Below, one piece after another: positions 47,290 to 60,100 of a DNA stretch of 64,000 nt. The notes under the pieces were generated by a model. That model did not search any database. It was not told the origin of the DNA and was given only the letters and a program-made list of their open reading frames with translations. The DNA is taken from positions 6,936,886 to 7,000,885 of the forward strand of contig NC_088789.1 of the NCBI RefSeq assembly GCF_949628265.1, read 5' to 3'. Source of the DNA: Cloeon dipterum (taxonomy: Eukaryota > Arthropoda > Insecta > Ephemeroptera > Baetidae). Positions within the stretch are counted from its first letter, which is position 1. The number at the start of each line of letters is the position of its first letter. The position numbers and the translations under genes were made by a program.

Positions 47290-48377
47290 GACGCAGCAAT
47301 CAATCAATGTTGCTTACAGAGTATCAGTTTACCAAATAAGAACTTTCGCATCATATCCGGTTGCTTAAGATTATTGCTGTCGAATTTAAGGCAGAAAGTA
47401 TGATCGGTAAAAGCCTTCTGTGTGTGAGTTGTTTGCACCTCCTGATCTCGCACAATGATGGCACTATGAGAAACAACACTACGTCTAAAAAGGTATTTTG
47501 TCTTGTTTAGAAAAAAGTTTGAGATGCGCCCACACAGACTTTTTATCGATTTATGAATTATTTGATTTAAATATTGTTCTTTTTTATCAAGGAACATTTT
47601 TTAGCTTTTTGATGCGGAATAATTCGTAAATGGAATGTTCTGCAGCACTTAAAAAAAGGAAATTTAGACTTACAATCGTACTATACAAATTGGGACAGGG
47701 TGTCGTTTATATTCAAGTAGTGTCTGGAAGAATCAAGTAAATCACAAATTCGTCTAATTCCCAATATAATAAACACGTTCATAATTTACTATTTAATATC
47801 ACGCTAAAAGTTCGTTCCCTACTAATAGAGTAGAAATGATTGTTTCGCTTCCGTGGATTATTAATACTTATCAATATTATTACTAGTGAGAAAGTTATGT
47901 CTTTGTTTTGGAAGATTGAGTTGAATTGGCCATTTTTGTAGGATTTAAAATAACAAGATCTATTGTCTCCGGAAACACAAATTTAAAATAGGCTGATATG
48001 GGATCTCAATTTTCCTTTCTACTTTTGATATGGACTGTTTGTCTAATAAAATCTGATTTTTTTACAATTTTGTTTTCCTTTCTGGCAACGAAAAAACCAA
48101 AACGGAAATTATACGGGCAAAATATTGTGCGCCCATCAACTTAGCATTTAAAGTATGTAAGTATGTAGTTTTCGCAGATTCTTCAAATCTTAGACTAGTT
48201 TCTTTTTTCATATAGGTGACGGCCTCAATTGAGGCACGCCGTCGCCCTTTTTGTAACAGAGAGGCAGAAGCCGCAGTTTGTTGCAGATTAGCTGCTTTTG
48301 GTGGTGGGCCTGGGCGTGTGAGCACAACCTTCTTCTTTGAAAATCAGTCACAACCACAACTTGGGAGAGGCGCCCTC

Positions 48378-51160
48378 TTAGAGCTCAGTTACAGGAATTG
48401 GCTTCAGGCTGTGTCCGTAGCCATGGTGCATGTTGCCAGGCGCCAGAGTCGCTGCGCGGATCATGTAGTCCTCGTCGCCGCAGCCAAGTTGAGCCTGCGA
48501 AAGTGCAAATATTGGCTTAGTCACAAAAAAATACAGCATCTTCTGTTGGTGACGTCACTCGGAACACAAATAAACCCACCTTTTGATACTCGTGCTCCTT
48601 GCGAGCTATGGCGGCGCCGGACGCCGACCGCGCGGGGAACCACCGTGGTGGATCTTTGAGGGCGTCTCGGACTCTGCGTCGGAACCGGCGAAGGGTGAAC
48701 ACAACTACTAAGATGACCAGCAGGACCACAAAGATGATTCCGCCCAAAACTGCCATCTGGAATGAGGAGAGAGCAGTTAGTGCATCAGTTGTATGATTCA
48801 TACCGTTTATTTTTAAAGCAAAATTATGTTGGACTAATTTAATCACGCTCTCAACACGTAAGAACATTTTTAAGACAGCTAAAAATTGACAATAATATGA
48901 TTAGGTGTTTTCATATCTTCCTTGTTCCTTGGGATTAATTGAAAAAAATATTGACAAGTTTCCCTTAAATAATTGAATTTAATAAATAATAGTTTTTACT
49001 TAAGGTTTTGAAAATGCGGCACTCAACTCAGAAATCAGATAATTTATTCTAATTAAAAATGAAAACTAATGAACTGAGATTTAACGTTACCATAAAACCT
49101 ATGGTGAATCAATGAAAGTTTTTGACACTCTGATTTGAAGAGATAAAAGTTTTACGATTTAAACCACATATTGCTATGTACCAAAGTAGAAACTTCATGA
49201 CTTATTAGAACATCAACTTAATTTTTTGTTTCACGTTCCCATGTAGTTCCTGCAAACAATTTTTGCCTTTGTTCTTTGTTCACATATTTTTATGATTTGA
49301 CAGTAATTTACGTATCATAAGCAGTACACGTTAATATAATCTACTCAATGCACCCGCTTGCATTGGCGTCTGATAATGATCTATCTATCTAACTTAAAAT
49401 TTTGTGTCCTCAATGTTATCAATTTTCCTCATCAAAAATACTATTGAATCTGCTGGGAAAAACACTTAAAATTGATAACCATATCAGCTTAAAATTTATG
49501 CAAGCACGCTGAGTTAACAATTAAGAAGACGAAAGGGTTTTCCTCCCCCGTGATCTTCTCCACTATATGCCAAGCTGGAAGCTTTAACGAAATGAGTCCC
49601 ATTAGAATCAGTCTCTAAATATTTAAGCTAGAACGTGCAGATAAGATCACCAAAGAGAAAGAGAGAGAGAGAGAGCTGCAGACGACTCGGCAGCTACAAT
49701 GAATTTAATCCATCTGCGAAATGGACTCGAGCACCCGCGCGCACGCTCTTATCAAACCGAGGAAATCTGGTCTGCCATCCAATTAAGAAGTGCAAGCAGC
49801 AATGTCTAACCTGTGTCGAGTCTTTGCTGGAGCATCCCAGCTCCTCGTCCGACAAGTATCTGAGACTTCTATCTTTTAATTGGGCCGGCGAGTCGCAGAG
49901 CACTTGATTGGCGGCGGCCGCGTGGCCGGCGACGGGCAGCGACCTGGCGTCAGGGTTGATGGCCGCCACGGCCGGGTCCTCCCTGGCGATCAGCACCCGC
50001 TGCAGCCACACCAGCGAGCACGAACATACGAGCGGGTTCTCGGACACGTCCAGCTTGCGCAGCTCGCTCCAGTTCACCATCGACTCGGCAAAGCTGGTGA
50101 ACGCGTTGTCCCTGAGCACCAGGGTGCGTAGTTTGGGCAGCCCGGTGAGCGCGCCCGACTCGACCTCGCGCAATTGCTTGTTGCCCACCAGCAGCAGGTT
50201 CTCGAGATTTTTGTTCTCGGAGAAGACGCCCTGCTCCAGCCGCTCTAGCTTCTCGGCGCCGACCACCTCGAGGGTGCGCAAATTAGGCAGGCCCGCGAAG
50301 TCCTTGTTCTTCAGGGTGGTGATCGGGTTCTGTCCGATCTTGAGCTCCTCCAAACGCGTTAACTGCGACAGCGCCTGCTTGGGCACGCTTTCGAGCCGGT
50401 TGTCGGCCAGGCTGAGCGTACGCAGCATGGGCAGACCGGCGAAGGCGTGGCTGCTGATGGCCACCAGGTTGGAGCTGGACACGTCCAGCACATTCAGCTT
50501 GGGCAGGCCCTGGAAGACGTCGTCCGGCAAGACGGAGGCGTTGAACGCGTTCAGGCCGACCCTGAGCTCGGCCAGGTTGACCAGCGGCAGGAAGCAGGCC
50601 GTTGGCACCGAGAGCAGCTGGTTGTCGTCCAGGTGCAGGATGGACAGGCTGGTCAACCCCTTGAAGGCATCCCTGTGCACCACCGTGAGCCGGTTCTGGC
50701 CCAGGTCCAACTCCTCCAGGTTGGTTAGGGAGGCGAAGGAGCCGGCACCCAACTCCTCGATGAAGTTGCCGCGCAGGTTGAGCACCACCAGGCTGGCCAG
50801 GCCGGCAAATGACAGCGCCGACACGCCGGTGATTTTATTCTTGGTCAAGTGCAGCTCGGTCAGACGGCCCTGCGACTTGAAGGTACGGTTGGGGATGTTG
50901 AGCAGGTGGTTGTAGGAAAGATCAAAGTACAGCAGCTGCGGGTAAAACTGGATGCTGGCCTCGACTGAGCGGATTTTGTTCTGCCGCAGGATCAGCCGCT
51001 GGATGGACGGGTTCAGGGTGATGGGCACGATGCTGAAGTTGGCCGCCATGCATGTCACCACCAGCTTGACGTCGTCGCACTCACAGCCTGTGGGACACGT
51101 TGCCGAGACAAGCACGGCCGCCGTCGCCGCCAACAAAAGCGGGAGCGTCACTCTCAACAT
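48378..51160 (-). CDS. Leucine-rich repeat type I transmembrane protein, 3 coding exons
   Basis: Exons: 51160-49811, 48756-48580, 48494-48378, all phase 0, giving 547 residues. Signal peptide at 1-20 (MLRVTLPLLLAATAAVLVSA). The LRR N-cap cysteines follow (CPTGCECDD...VVTC). About 14 LRRs of 24 residues lie at roughly 50-385, with a C-cap CSCSLVWLQ...VLCDSP. Exon 2 opens exactly at the membrane segment, MAVLGGIIFVVLLVILVVVF (451-470), then the stop-transfer RRFRRRVR. The short cytoplasmic tail has HEYQKAQLGCGDEDYMIR and ends KPIPVTEL. NFS, NRT, NAS and NWS sites suggest glycosylation. Such proteins act in cell adhesion or signalling in insects. I cannot assign it to a named family member. The exon encoding residues 1-450 is GC-rich, unlike its flanks. 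Confidence 0.9.
48757..49810 (-). other. LRR-gene intron between ectodomain and membrane exons
   Basis: Donor CACAG|GTTAGA at 49810 and acceptor ctctctcctcattccag ending at 48757. About 1.05 kb, A+T-rich, with a GA-rich run at 49650-49675. Confidence 0.8.
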
Positions 51161-51190
51161 GCTGCTGCAGCTGACTGTGTCCTCCACATC
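51161..51190 (-). other. 5' UTR part of the LRR exon with a short upstream ORF
   Basis: An acceptor (cttgttacag) ends at 51191, so the exon starts at 51190, 30 nt before the start codon at 51160. The exon opens with ATGTGGAGG, an out-of-frame ORF (MWRTQSAAAAC, then stop) that overlaps the main start and may reduce its translation. An upstream non-coding exon must exist. Confidence 0.6.
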
Positions 51191-51192
51191 TG

Positions 51193-54100
51193 TAACAAGC
51201 GATTCAAAAGTGTTATTAATTAACAAATGAACACTTAAAAACGCATTTAAGACAGTTTTAACATTATCTATTTTAAGTTATCTCGTAAATCTGTTTTGGT
51301 TTTAAAAGAAAAGCACACGGTCTGAGCCAATTCTAAATTTTCCACTGGAGCTTAATGGCTGCACAGAGAAGTTTACCATTTTTATATTCAAAGAACTCGA
51401 TTACATATCTATCAGGAAATTTTTAATACACCATACTTAATAGATTCGCCTTTGAAACTTGTAACGTAGGATTGACTAACCAGGAATTGTAAATAAATCT
51501 CCAGAGACGTGATTTTTTCCCAACAGTGCCACAGTTGAGAGTTGAGTCGCCTTATCTGTCGATACAAACAGCGTCAGATTATCGGCGGCGCTTAAAGACA
51601 ACTTTTTGTTGGCAACCGACTTTGAATTAATAAACTCGTTTCCAATAGACTGTGGGATCTAGAAAGTTTTCTCGGCGCGACAGAGATGCACATCAGCTGG
51701 TAATGCTCACGCGGAGAACCTTTTCAATCGGGTTATTATATCATCTGTGCGCTCGTCAAAGCCTGAAGAATGGTCTTTGCAAATTGCAGCAAGGCGGATC
51801 GAGCAACAATAAATCAGAACCGCTTCCATTTTGCTCTAATTTGCATGGCCCAGTCATAAATCACCGAAATCGCCTCTCGCAACCCACCCACCCGTTCGCT
51901 CCTCCAGATTAAACCGCAAAAAGTAATTTCAACAATAAAAAAGTGCGCTCGGCCGTAAATCGCGTGCATAACGGACTAGATAGAATTAAAAGTTTTCTGC
52001 TCGGATGGAATTATTTATCGCCGGAGCCATTCTCGCGGCGCGCACACAAGCTAGTCTGCAAAACTTATTATCCAGTGTTAATGCAGATGATATAGGGTGA
52101 TAATTTGCGCGCGGCCGCTTTTCAGGCCAAGTGCCTTTTCAGCTAATACGACTCCTGTTCAGGGTGTGGAGTCGACTCGCTGAGAATCATTTATCACAAT
52201 TACGTCAGCTTTAGAAAAATAAAACTCGCGCTCTGCTCTTTCTCTCGCGTGGCGTCCACTTGTTCCCCCGGTTCTTATTTCTTTCGTCTTTTCAGAACGC
52301 AGGAGAGAAGATGCTCTGCCTTTGGCTTGGATGCGAGCGAGTCACCAGACCGAGCAGGCAACACAAGCAACCGCTTCACTTTATCACGTGCGCGAAGCCA
52401 ACTTTGCTGATATTTTATCCTAAAATTGCGTCGCAGGGCAATTTATGCTTTCCGCGTGGAAAACAAGTTAGGTCTTAATAAATTCGTATCTCCCTCCCGC
52501 TTGGTTTGAATCACGGCCCAAGAAGTGTTTGCGAGCAATACAATATAACAATCCCTCATGCTAACAGTCAGGCTCGAAATTATCTTGTAAACTTTGTATC
52601 TGGACGGATTAATTTTCGCGTTTAACAACAAAGTTGTTTGTGTAGGGCTGTAAAGTGTCACCCGTTCCAAACTTCATAGCCAGAGGGGTTTACAGCTTAC
52701 GACTGTCGGGTTAAATTGCCGAACTCGTTGTTATTTTTCCGTCAAAAATCAAACACACTGAGCAATCGCATAGTTTACTTATACGAACGACGTAATCACG
52801 CTTGCATAATATTCCCCAGAGTTGCATGTTAAACAACATGAAAGCTGACAGTCCACAATTTAAATATATCTCGGAGTGATGCAGCATCAACTGCTTTCCA
52901 TGGAAATTACATACTAAAGGAATGAAATCATCACCGTAATAGCTTGGTGTTGAGCCGATAGAAGCGACAGATCACGAGATGAAAACACCGCCAGCATGGT
53001 ACAATAATTGAGCGAGCACACATTATGGCGCGAGAGAGCTTTGTGTGACAAAGAGCATTACATTAAACGTGGAGGAGCGGAGGACGATATTCTAATGTTA
53101 TGACAAGAGCGAAGCAGCCGCATGCATTTTATACAGGACTCGCGCGTTCCACATATACACGGGGGTGGCACAGCACAGGACGTGTCACTGATAAGAACAT
53201 GCATGGAAAAATGCCGTCTAATTTATGGCCCGGTGTTGGCTTCAAGTGCATGTGCTTATCTGGAAATTAACTGCCTCGCCATGCGAATCGGCTTTTCGGA
53301 ATATATGTATATGTGTGTCAGTCGAATTGCCGGCGACGTTCTGTTCTGTTCGCTCCGTCGTGTCAGGGGTCGATTCGACACGGCCGCAAATTTATTACCC
53401 CCGGCTACATGCCTCGGAGAGTAATCAAATCAGAGGCGGCTCGAACGTCACTTTCGATGCAGATGGCTTTAATTGGGCCAGTTGCAATAAATAAATTTCT
53501 GCGCCAGCGACCAGAGCGACGATAATGGACTTTGCCGAAATTGATGGTGTTGCCGGGGGTTGTGAAAAACAGTCCGTTAACAATGCTTTTGCTGTTGAAC
53601 CATTTTTAGAATCAATTAAGTTGACAATATTTATTTCCACGTATTTCTAAATTTAAAAAGATTAATTATAACAGCATAATTTTCAGTTACAATCACAATC
53701 TAACTTTTTCTATTAACTTAGTAATTTAATGTCCACTTAACTTGCTCTTTATATTTATTTGCTGAATTTGGGGGACTGATTGAGAAATCACCGCATTCAA
53801 AGCCAAACAAGCAGAAAATCAAACGCGACTCTCCGATAGTGACTTCTCTTTCGCAAACAGATCGACTATTTTTCACATCCCCAGGCGGGACGGGACGCTG
53901 CAGCATTTTACCCGACTGCCACAGCAGATATATAAATTCTCGGTGTCGGCCGCGGCTTATTACTCTGCTAGCTGACGGCAGGGAGGAGGAAGTGGAGGGT
54001 GTTGCCGCGGCAAAAAGGGTGCTTCAGCAGATGGCCTCACGCACGGTTTCGGTGGGCCCAACACGCGGAAATGAAACGGCACACAGGAGGAAATACAGCT

Positions 54101-57100
54101 CATTAAGGGGATGCCGATGCCACCTCTGCTTTTTTGTCGCCATACGGCGTGATTTCGCGTTATTGTGCGTGCACGCTCAGAGCAGTAATAGCATGTGTAC
54201 GTTGGCTTTATTATGGCTTTCCGCCTACCGCGTTTTGCGTACTTTTTCATCCCTGTGCAGATACACAAAGCACTCGGGAGTGCTCTGGAGAATATTAAAT
54301 TACATTCGCAAAAGCGGGCAAATGTAATGGAAAATCGTCAGCAGCGGATTTATATCGTTTCTGCGGCCGGCTCACAGGAAATTTGAATCGCTGCAGGTAA
54401 AACAATGGTATTGATCTGCCTGTGCACATTGACTGCTCTCTGTTCTCTTAATGTGCAAATTTCCAGAGCTGCCACCGCTGGAAAGAACCGCAAGTTTCCC
54501 TTTTTCAGCTGCAATCACAATGAAAAAGGAAACTTTTACCACTCGTTATGTGAGCCGCTGATAAAAGAGGGCGAAAAGCGCCGAGATAACAAATCCGGCC
54601 GGCGGCAGTTCCGCCAGAACTGCCTAAGAGTCAATATTTCTGTGATGTGCGCCGAAAACGCGAGCAGAAGGAAGTTCTTCCAAGTCTCGGAGCTGATTGC
54701 GTCCCGGCAATTTAATTGGTGAAAACAATTAGGCGCCAGAGCAAAGAGAACTTTTGCAGCTGGCAATGAAAGCGGGGCAGCGCATTTTATTGGATTCTGC
54801 TGATGAAAAAGCAAACATTTCGCCGGCCATACCATTCGGCGGCTATATATATGTATGGCAGCGGCAATTCCTCTCCTCTCGTGTATGGTAGTGCAATCTC
54901 TGGACCATCCGTTCGCATCAGGGGAACTTCGCCACCCTCGGGCCGCCGATTCCGCTCGCGAGATTGGTAGAGCGCGGGTTGCGGCGAATGGTAAGTGGCA
55001 ACTTTTTGGAATATATTTTGCCTTCCTCCGCCCACCTGATTAAATGTCACTTTCGCAAGTCATGTAACACGCGATAAATGCAAATTCAATCTGAACAACT
55101 GTCATACCGTTTATCGCCCCCGCACACAGGCCAAACATTCGCCCATGCATTTAGCACGGCACAAATTTAATTAATTCGTTCGAAAACCTACTTAATCTGG
55201 AGCCTCTCATTGAACAAATATTATTTTGCAGCTCGATCCCCTGACGAGAACTAATTAAAAGTGAGGATGGAATTTTAACAAATTTTGACGCCTCACCCGC
55301 GGGGCTGATCGTTAAAGAGGGCGCATCATGATACGTTGGCGTTCATTTCCTTTAAATCTGCCCCCGCGCCTCCCTCGGTCGATCATCAAGAAGCTTTTAA
55401 GAGCAAAATAGGTTCTGCGAGCGAGGCGAACTTCCCTCATAAGTAGCGATTCTGGCGCTGAGCAGGAACCAGGGGCCACAATAGCTGGTCATTACGATCA
55501 GGCGGGCCAGCCTGCCATGCCGATGCCAGCCAGCCACCCCAGACTAACTTCATAACAAAAGCATCAGCAATGAGAAGATGGAACTGGGGCGGCGGAGGCT
55601 CGAAATGCGCTCCTTCCTCTCTGGTATCAGTCCCAAAAAGCGACGGCCCGCATGTTTGGCTTTTATTAGCGAGATAAATTTCCAATTTATACTTACGTAT
55701 GTGTGCGCGTCGAAAGAGTTTTTCCACCCCGGCTCTTTCTACGAATCAACAGCGATGAGTGATTCAACCGTAAATACACTCGCCCAGAAATATATGTATC
55801 GCCGGCCGCAGAGAGGAAAATTCACTTTAGCGGCTAAGAAGTCGTAAAATTTTGGCCCGCTCTCTGCAGATGCCGAAAAGAGCCAATTTCGTGAAAATTG
55901 GGCGCCTGCAATTTATGGAATTGCACTCCCGTATTCGACCGATAAAAATAAAAAGCGATTCATGGCACTGAGGAAGACCTAAAGTGCATGCGGAGGGGCG
56001 GGAGTAGAATTTCGCTTCCGGCCCATTACATTCACATGTACACATACGCCAAAATGCATTCTCTTTTGAGTGCTCTAAAAAGCCGTCTTTGAATTACTCC
56101 GCCTTATATAAAGTTCCCCTTAAATGAATGAATACCGCTGTGTTGAAAACCTACGTCTAAGGCTGCAGATGCACACTCCATAACCCTTTCAAAAGGGCAA
56201 GAAACGCACAGGCCAGTCTTGTTTCTCTCTGTGAAACTCTATCCATTCTTTTGTCGCACCTTATCTCCTTTTGCACAATTGAACTGGACGCAGGAAGAAT
56301 GCAAAAGGTGTCACCACCGCGTGTCGGTTTTGCGTCTAAACGCATTTTCTCATGCGTGCCTGACGAAGTACATACACAAACAGGCAGGTGCGGAACATAT
56401 TTGAAATCTATTTCGTTTCATCCCCCGAAACGTAGGCAAGACACGAAGCTATTTTTCCTTGTCAATAGTGATCGTATAGGGTGCGTGGCGTCCATTGTTG
56501 TCGGCATCACTTTTACAACTGCCATAGAGCGATCGCGATATAAGAAAATAAATACCTAAACGCTTCCAAGGTGCAGAACGTGGTCTGACCTCAGGCTTCA
56601 GGCTTGGGGTTGAGACAGAGAATGGAGCTTTTCATTCAGGGGGATATAAATCATTCGGTGCATGGGACAGGAAAATCACGCTGGTCATTGTAAACAATTT
56701 GTTCAAAAAGTTTCACTTGGATGAAAAGATGGGAAGCAGAAGAGCGATCGCATCGCCCGGTGGTGACGGGTGTTGTGTGATACCTTGATTGCCTCTTTGG
56801 CTCAACACAGACCGAAAATCACAATAATCGGCGCCTCTTCCAGTTCCGAGGGAAATAGCAGATTCATCCTAATGCATCAGATAACAGTGCCGGTTGAAAG
56901 GTTCGAGTTTATCATATGCGGGATCGATTTTTGAGCCATTAGCGCGGTGTCAGAAAGAGAGATTTACATCAAAATGTCGTTTCAAAGTGTCAGACGACTG
57001 GCAAAATAAAGCAATCCAAAACTAAACGAAAAAATCAGACATTATGATCTAAACGAGTCATTAAGTTGTAATAGCAGTCGCGTGAATCAATTCGCATTAT

Positions 57101-60100
57101 ATAGCTATGGCTCGACAGCAATTCCAGCTGCTGGCAGATGTCTGCAAAGTCTACACTCCATTTACTTCCTTGTAATAAAACTAATGAAACTAATTTCATA
57201 ATTCCTGAGCCAACAAGGTCTAATTTCAGCCGCGTTTGGACCGGCTCCCCGGCAATTTGGGCGTGAGTCTGTCTGTCTCTCGGCGGGCCTGCACCTGCCC
57301 GTGTGGGTCGGCATGCTAAATCACGTGACTGCGTGCAGCTGCGGAGGCTGCGGGAGCGAGAGACGTGTGGCTCCCACCTGCCCTTCCCCCTTTGCGCACC
57401 ATTCAATTTTATATATGTATATTCGAAAATAAAAATCCGCGCCTGTGGTGCGATGTCATTATTTTTATCTACTGCGCGCATGAATGGCTTTAAATGGGGG
57501 TAAAAGTCAGATCTCGTTCTCTTCCAGCGCGTTTAATCGTTGTCGGTGGAACTTTTGAAAAATATTACTTTGTTATGCAGACGCGTGCGCGACGTTTCTT
57601 TCGCTTGGCAGTGTTTGCGAGTGGCGACTCAAAATCTACTTTAGAGAGCGCTCCAGTGCCTAGATTGCCGCGGGGTGGTTTGTTTCGCAGCTGAACAGGG
57701 AGAACACACACAAATTGAACAACTCTCTGAAGAGGAAGAAGAGAAAAAGCGAAAGCAGCATTGCGTTTGCACACACACAGACAGACACGCGCGCACGCAG
57801 AACGGAGGAAGCCTCTCCATGCTTTTGCAGCGAGCACAAAGTCAGGCAGGCAGCTCGCTGCTGCAAAAGGAAAAAGATTCACCTCGACTGCTCGGTGCTC
57901 AGGCAGGGCGGCCGCAAGGAATAACAAAGACTTTCAATTGTTTAAGTAAGCCACTGCTGCGGCCGGGTGATTTTATTGGCGGATTTTGCCTGCAAAGTGA
58001 AATAATGAAGGAGGACGAAAAAAGGGCGCAGGCATTTCTGATTCAATTTGTAGCCGCGGCGTCAGTAACTTTTCCCACTTGTGCGCCGGGCTCTCAGTGC
58101 AGATTTTCATCTATAGAATAAATTTCACCTTTTGTACGTACAAACACACACACCAACCAGCCGAGCTCAACTCTCAAGTGATTTGTTACCGGCGGAGAGA
58201 ACTGTGTAACAGCGGCGGTGGCGGGGAGTTTTTATTGCTGCAGCTCCCCAGCAAAGCTCCCGAATCGAAAAGCTCGCTTTTTTCTTCCTCGGCTCCGCAC
58301 CACCATCAGTCGCGCACAAATATTTGCATTCACAGCCACCAACTTTTGTTATTAAAAATACAGTCGGCATTTGATTAAAAAATGCCTCATTACGCGAGTA
58401 GAAGGTGGAACGGAAAAGCAGATTTTAATTTACCCCCGCGTGCTGAGCCGGGCTGAATAACTCAGCCACGCCTTTCATTACTTCATTACAAATTTATATT
58501 CGGCGTGCGGTCGGCTCAGGGGCGAGAACGCTTCTTTATTGCACTTGGCACCCCGCGTAATTGGCGAGTATCAGCATCAGCTGGAAGCTGGGGTTAACCC
58601 CATCCGAGCAAGCATCATCAGCAGCGCTAATCCTATTATACGGCACGCGGCGGCAATACGCTCTTTTGCGACGGAGAGGAATCGTAAATCGGTAATTAAC
58701 AGCCAACAAGCTCCTACGCTCGTTAATTGGGGCGAGCGAAAAAAGGTTTGAATAAAAACCCCACTCGCGAAGAGAATGAAAGAACAGCCAGCGTCTTCGC
58801 GTCGGTTTTGTTATAGGAGGAACGCTATACGCGTGGGACGACCCATTATTCACACCGTGCTGGTGGAGCAGCATTTATTTTGCGCACGGTTGTTTCTGCT
58901 AAACGTTCCAGCATGCCGGCGGCCATACAGAGGCGGGTATTTTTCCAACAAACAAAAAAATGAATTGTGAAATACAAATTTAAAAAACGATATGGCTTGT
59001 TGTTGGAGCTGTCTCTTTCACTTAAGATAAGTTGAAAAATATTCGAAGAAAAATACCTTACAAGCAAACAAAATATTATATTTTAACTTTGTGATACGTT
59101 TCGTCAAAAGTTAAATAAATTATTATCCCTTTCTAGCAAAGCATTGACAAAGGCGAATTAATTCATCTACAAAATCCTTTATCAAAGTCCGAGGCAGCGA
59201 GCCAGCTTAAATTGATATGAAATTCATTTTTTTGGCGTCAATCGCAAAGAAATGCAGCTTTCAGAATCAATCCAATGGACGGAGATATTAAAATCGCTCT
59301 CACAATCAACGGAGTGTAAGTATTCGTCATTTTTTCTGCTGTGAGGTCGACTTATTACATCACAGAGGCAGCAACAATTTCCTCGGCGAAACCCTTTCTT
59401 TGTGAGCGAGGCGGAAAAGCAGGAAATGAGAAAAGATGAAGCGCACAGCTCTTTTTATGCGCGCTGGCCGGCTGGCTTTTCAAGTACATACACATAACTT
59501 TCGAAATGAAAAACCATCATCAACTTTGATCCTCTTACTGACTTCTTTCGCCTCTTTTTATATAAACAAGTGGGTATGGACGGCTCGCTTTTTTAATATC
59601 GCCGCGCATGCAACTTTGGCGTGCTAGTTAAACTAACTGCAAAAATTTTCGCAACCGGAAACTTTTCCCGGTTGAGAGAGGTGAAGGGAGGCACGGGACA
59701 AGAAAAAATTAGCAATTCGTGCAGTTTTCCCTGGAGCCCAAATGGCACAAACAAACATTTCTCTCCCTCCAAGAGTAGATGGAAGTATAAAAAAAGAGTC
59801 GCACGCGCACACAAGAGGGACTCGGGGTAATGTGATAAGGAGCAAAAAAGTAAACAAAAAAACTCGTCGGCATAGTTGACGGGAGGACCGAATTCAATTT
59901 CCATTTCTGCTCCTCGGTGAATTCCCGACTAATTTGCCTAATCCAGGTAGAAAAACGTAGCGTAATTGCCGCACTTTGTGAGTGGAGAACCTCAAATGCG
60001 TCATAACGGCCACCGGCTAGATTCATGCCCAGGGTCTCTTGGCAGCAAACAGAGATGAAACTGCACAAAAATCTGCCTCTTCAGCTCGAGTGTGGAGCGT

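Larger units (their letters stand above)
40494..48061. other. Non-coding region between AGFG and the LRR gene
   Basis: About 7.5 kb without a supported coding exon. It may hold non-coding first exons of AGFG and the 3' UTR of the LRR gene. Items seen: a perfect hairpin at 45057-45084, a (TA)n run at 47272-47289, and a TATAAATAG at 42132-42140 on the plus strand with a TCAG initiator-like site 33 nt on but no gene after it. Confidence 0.55.

Noticed and set aside
49908..50915. 335-codon plus-strand frame
   Set aside because: Antisense shadow of the LRR exon. The regular repeat and GC-rich codons leave the opposite strand open.
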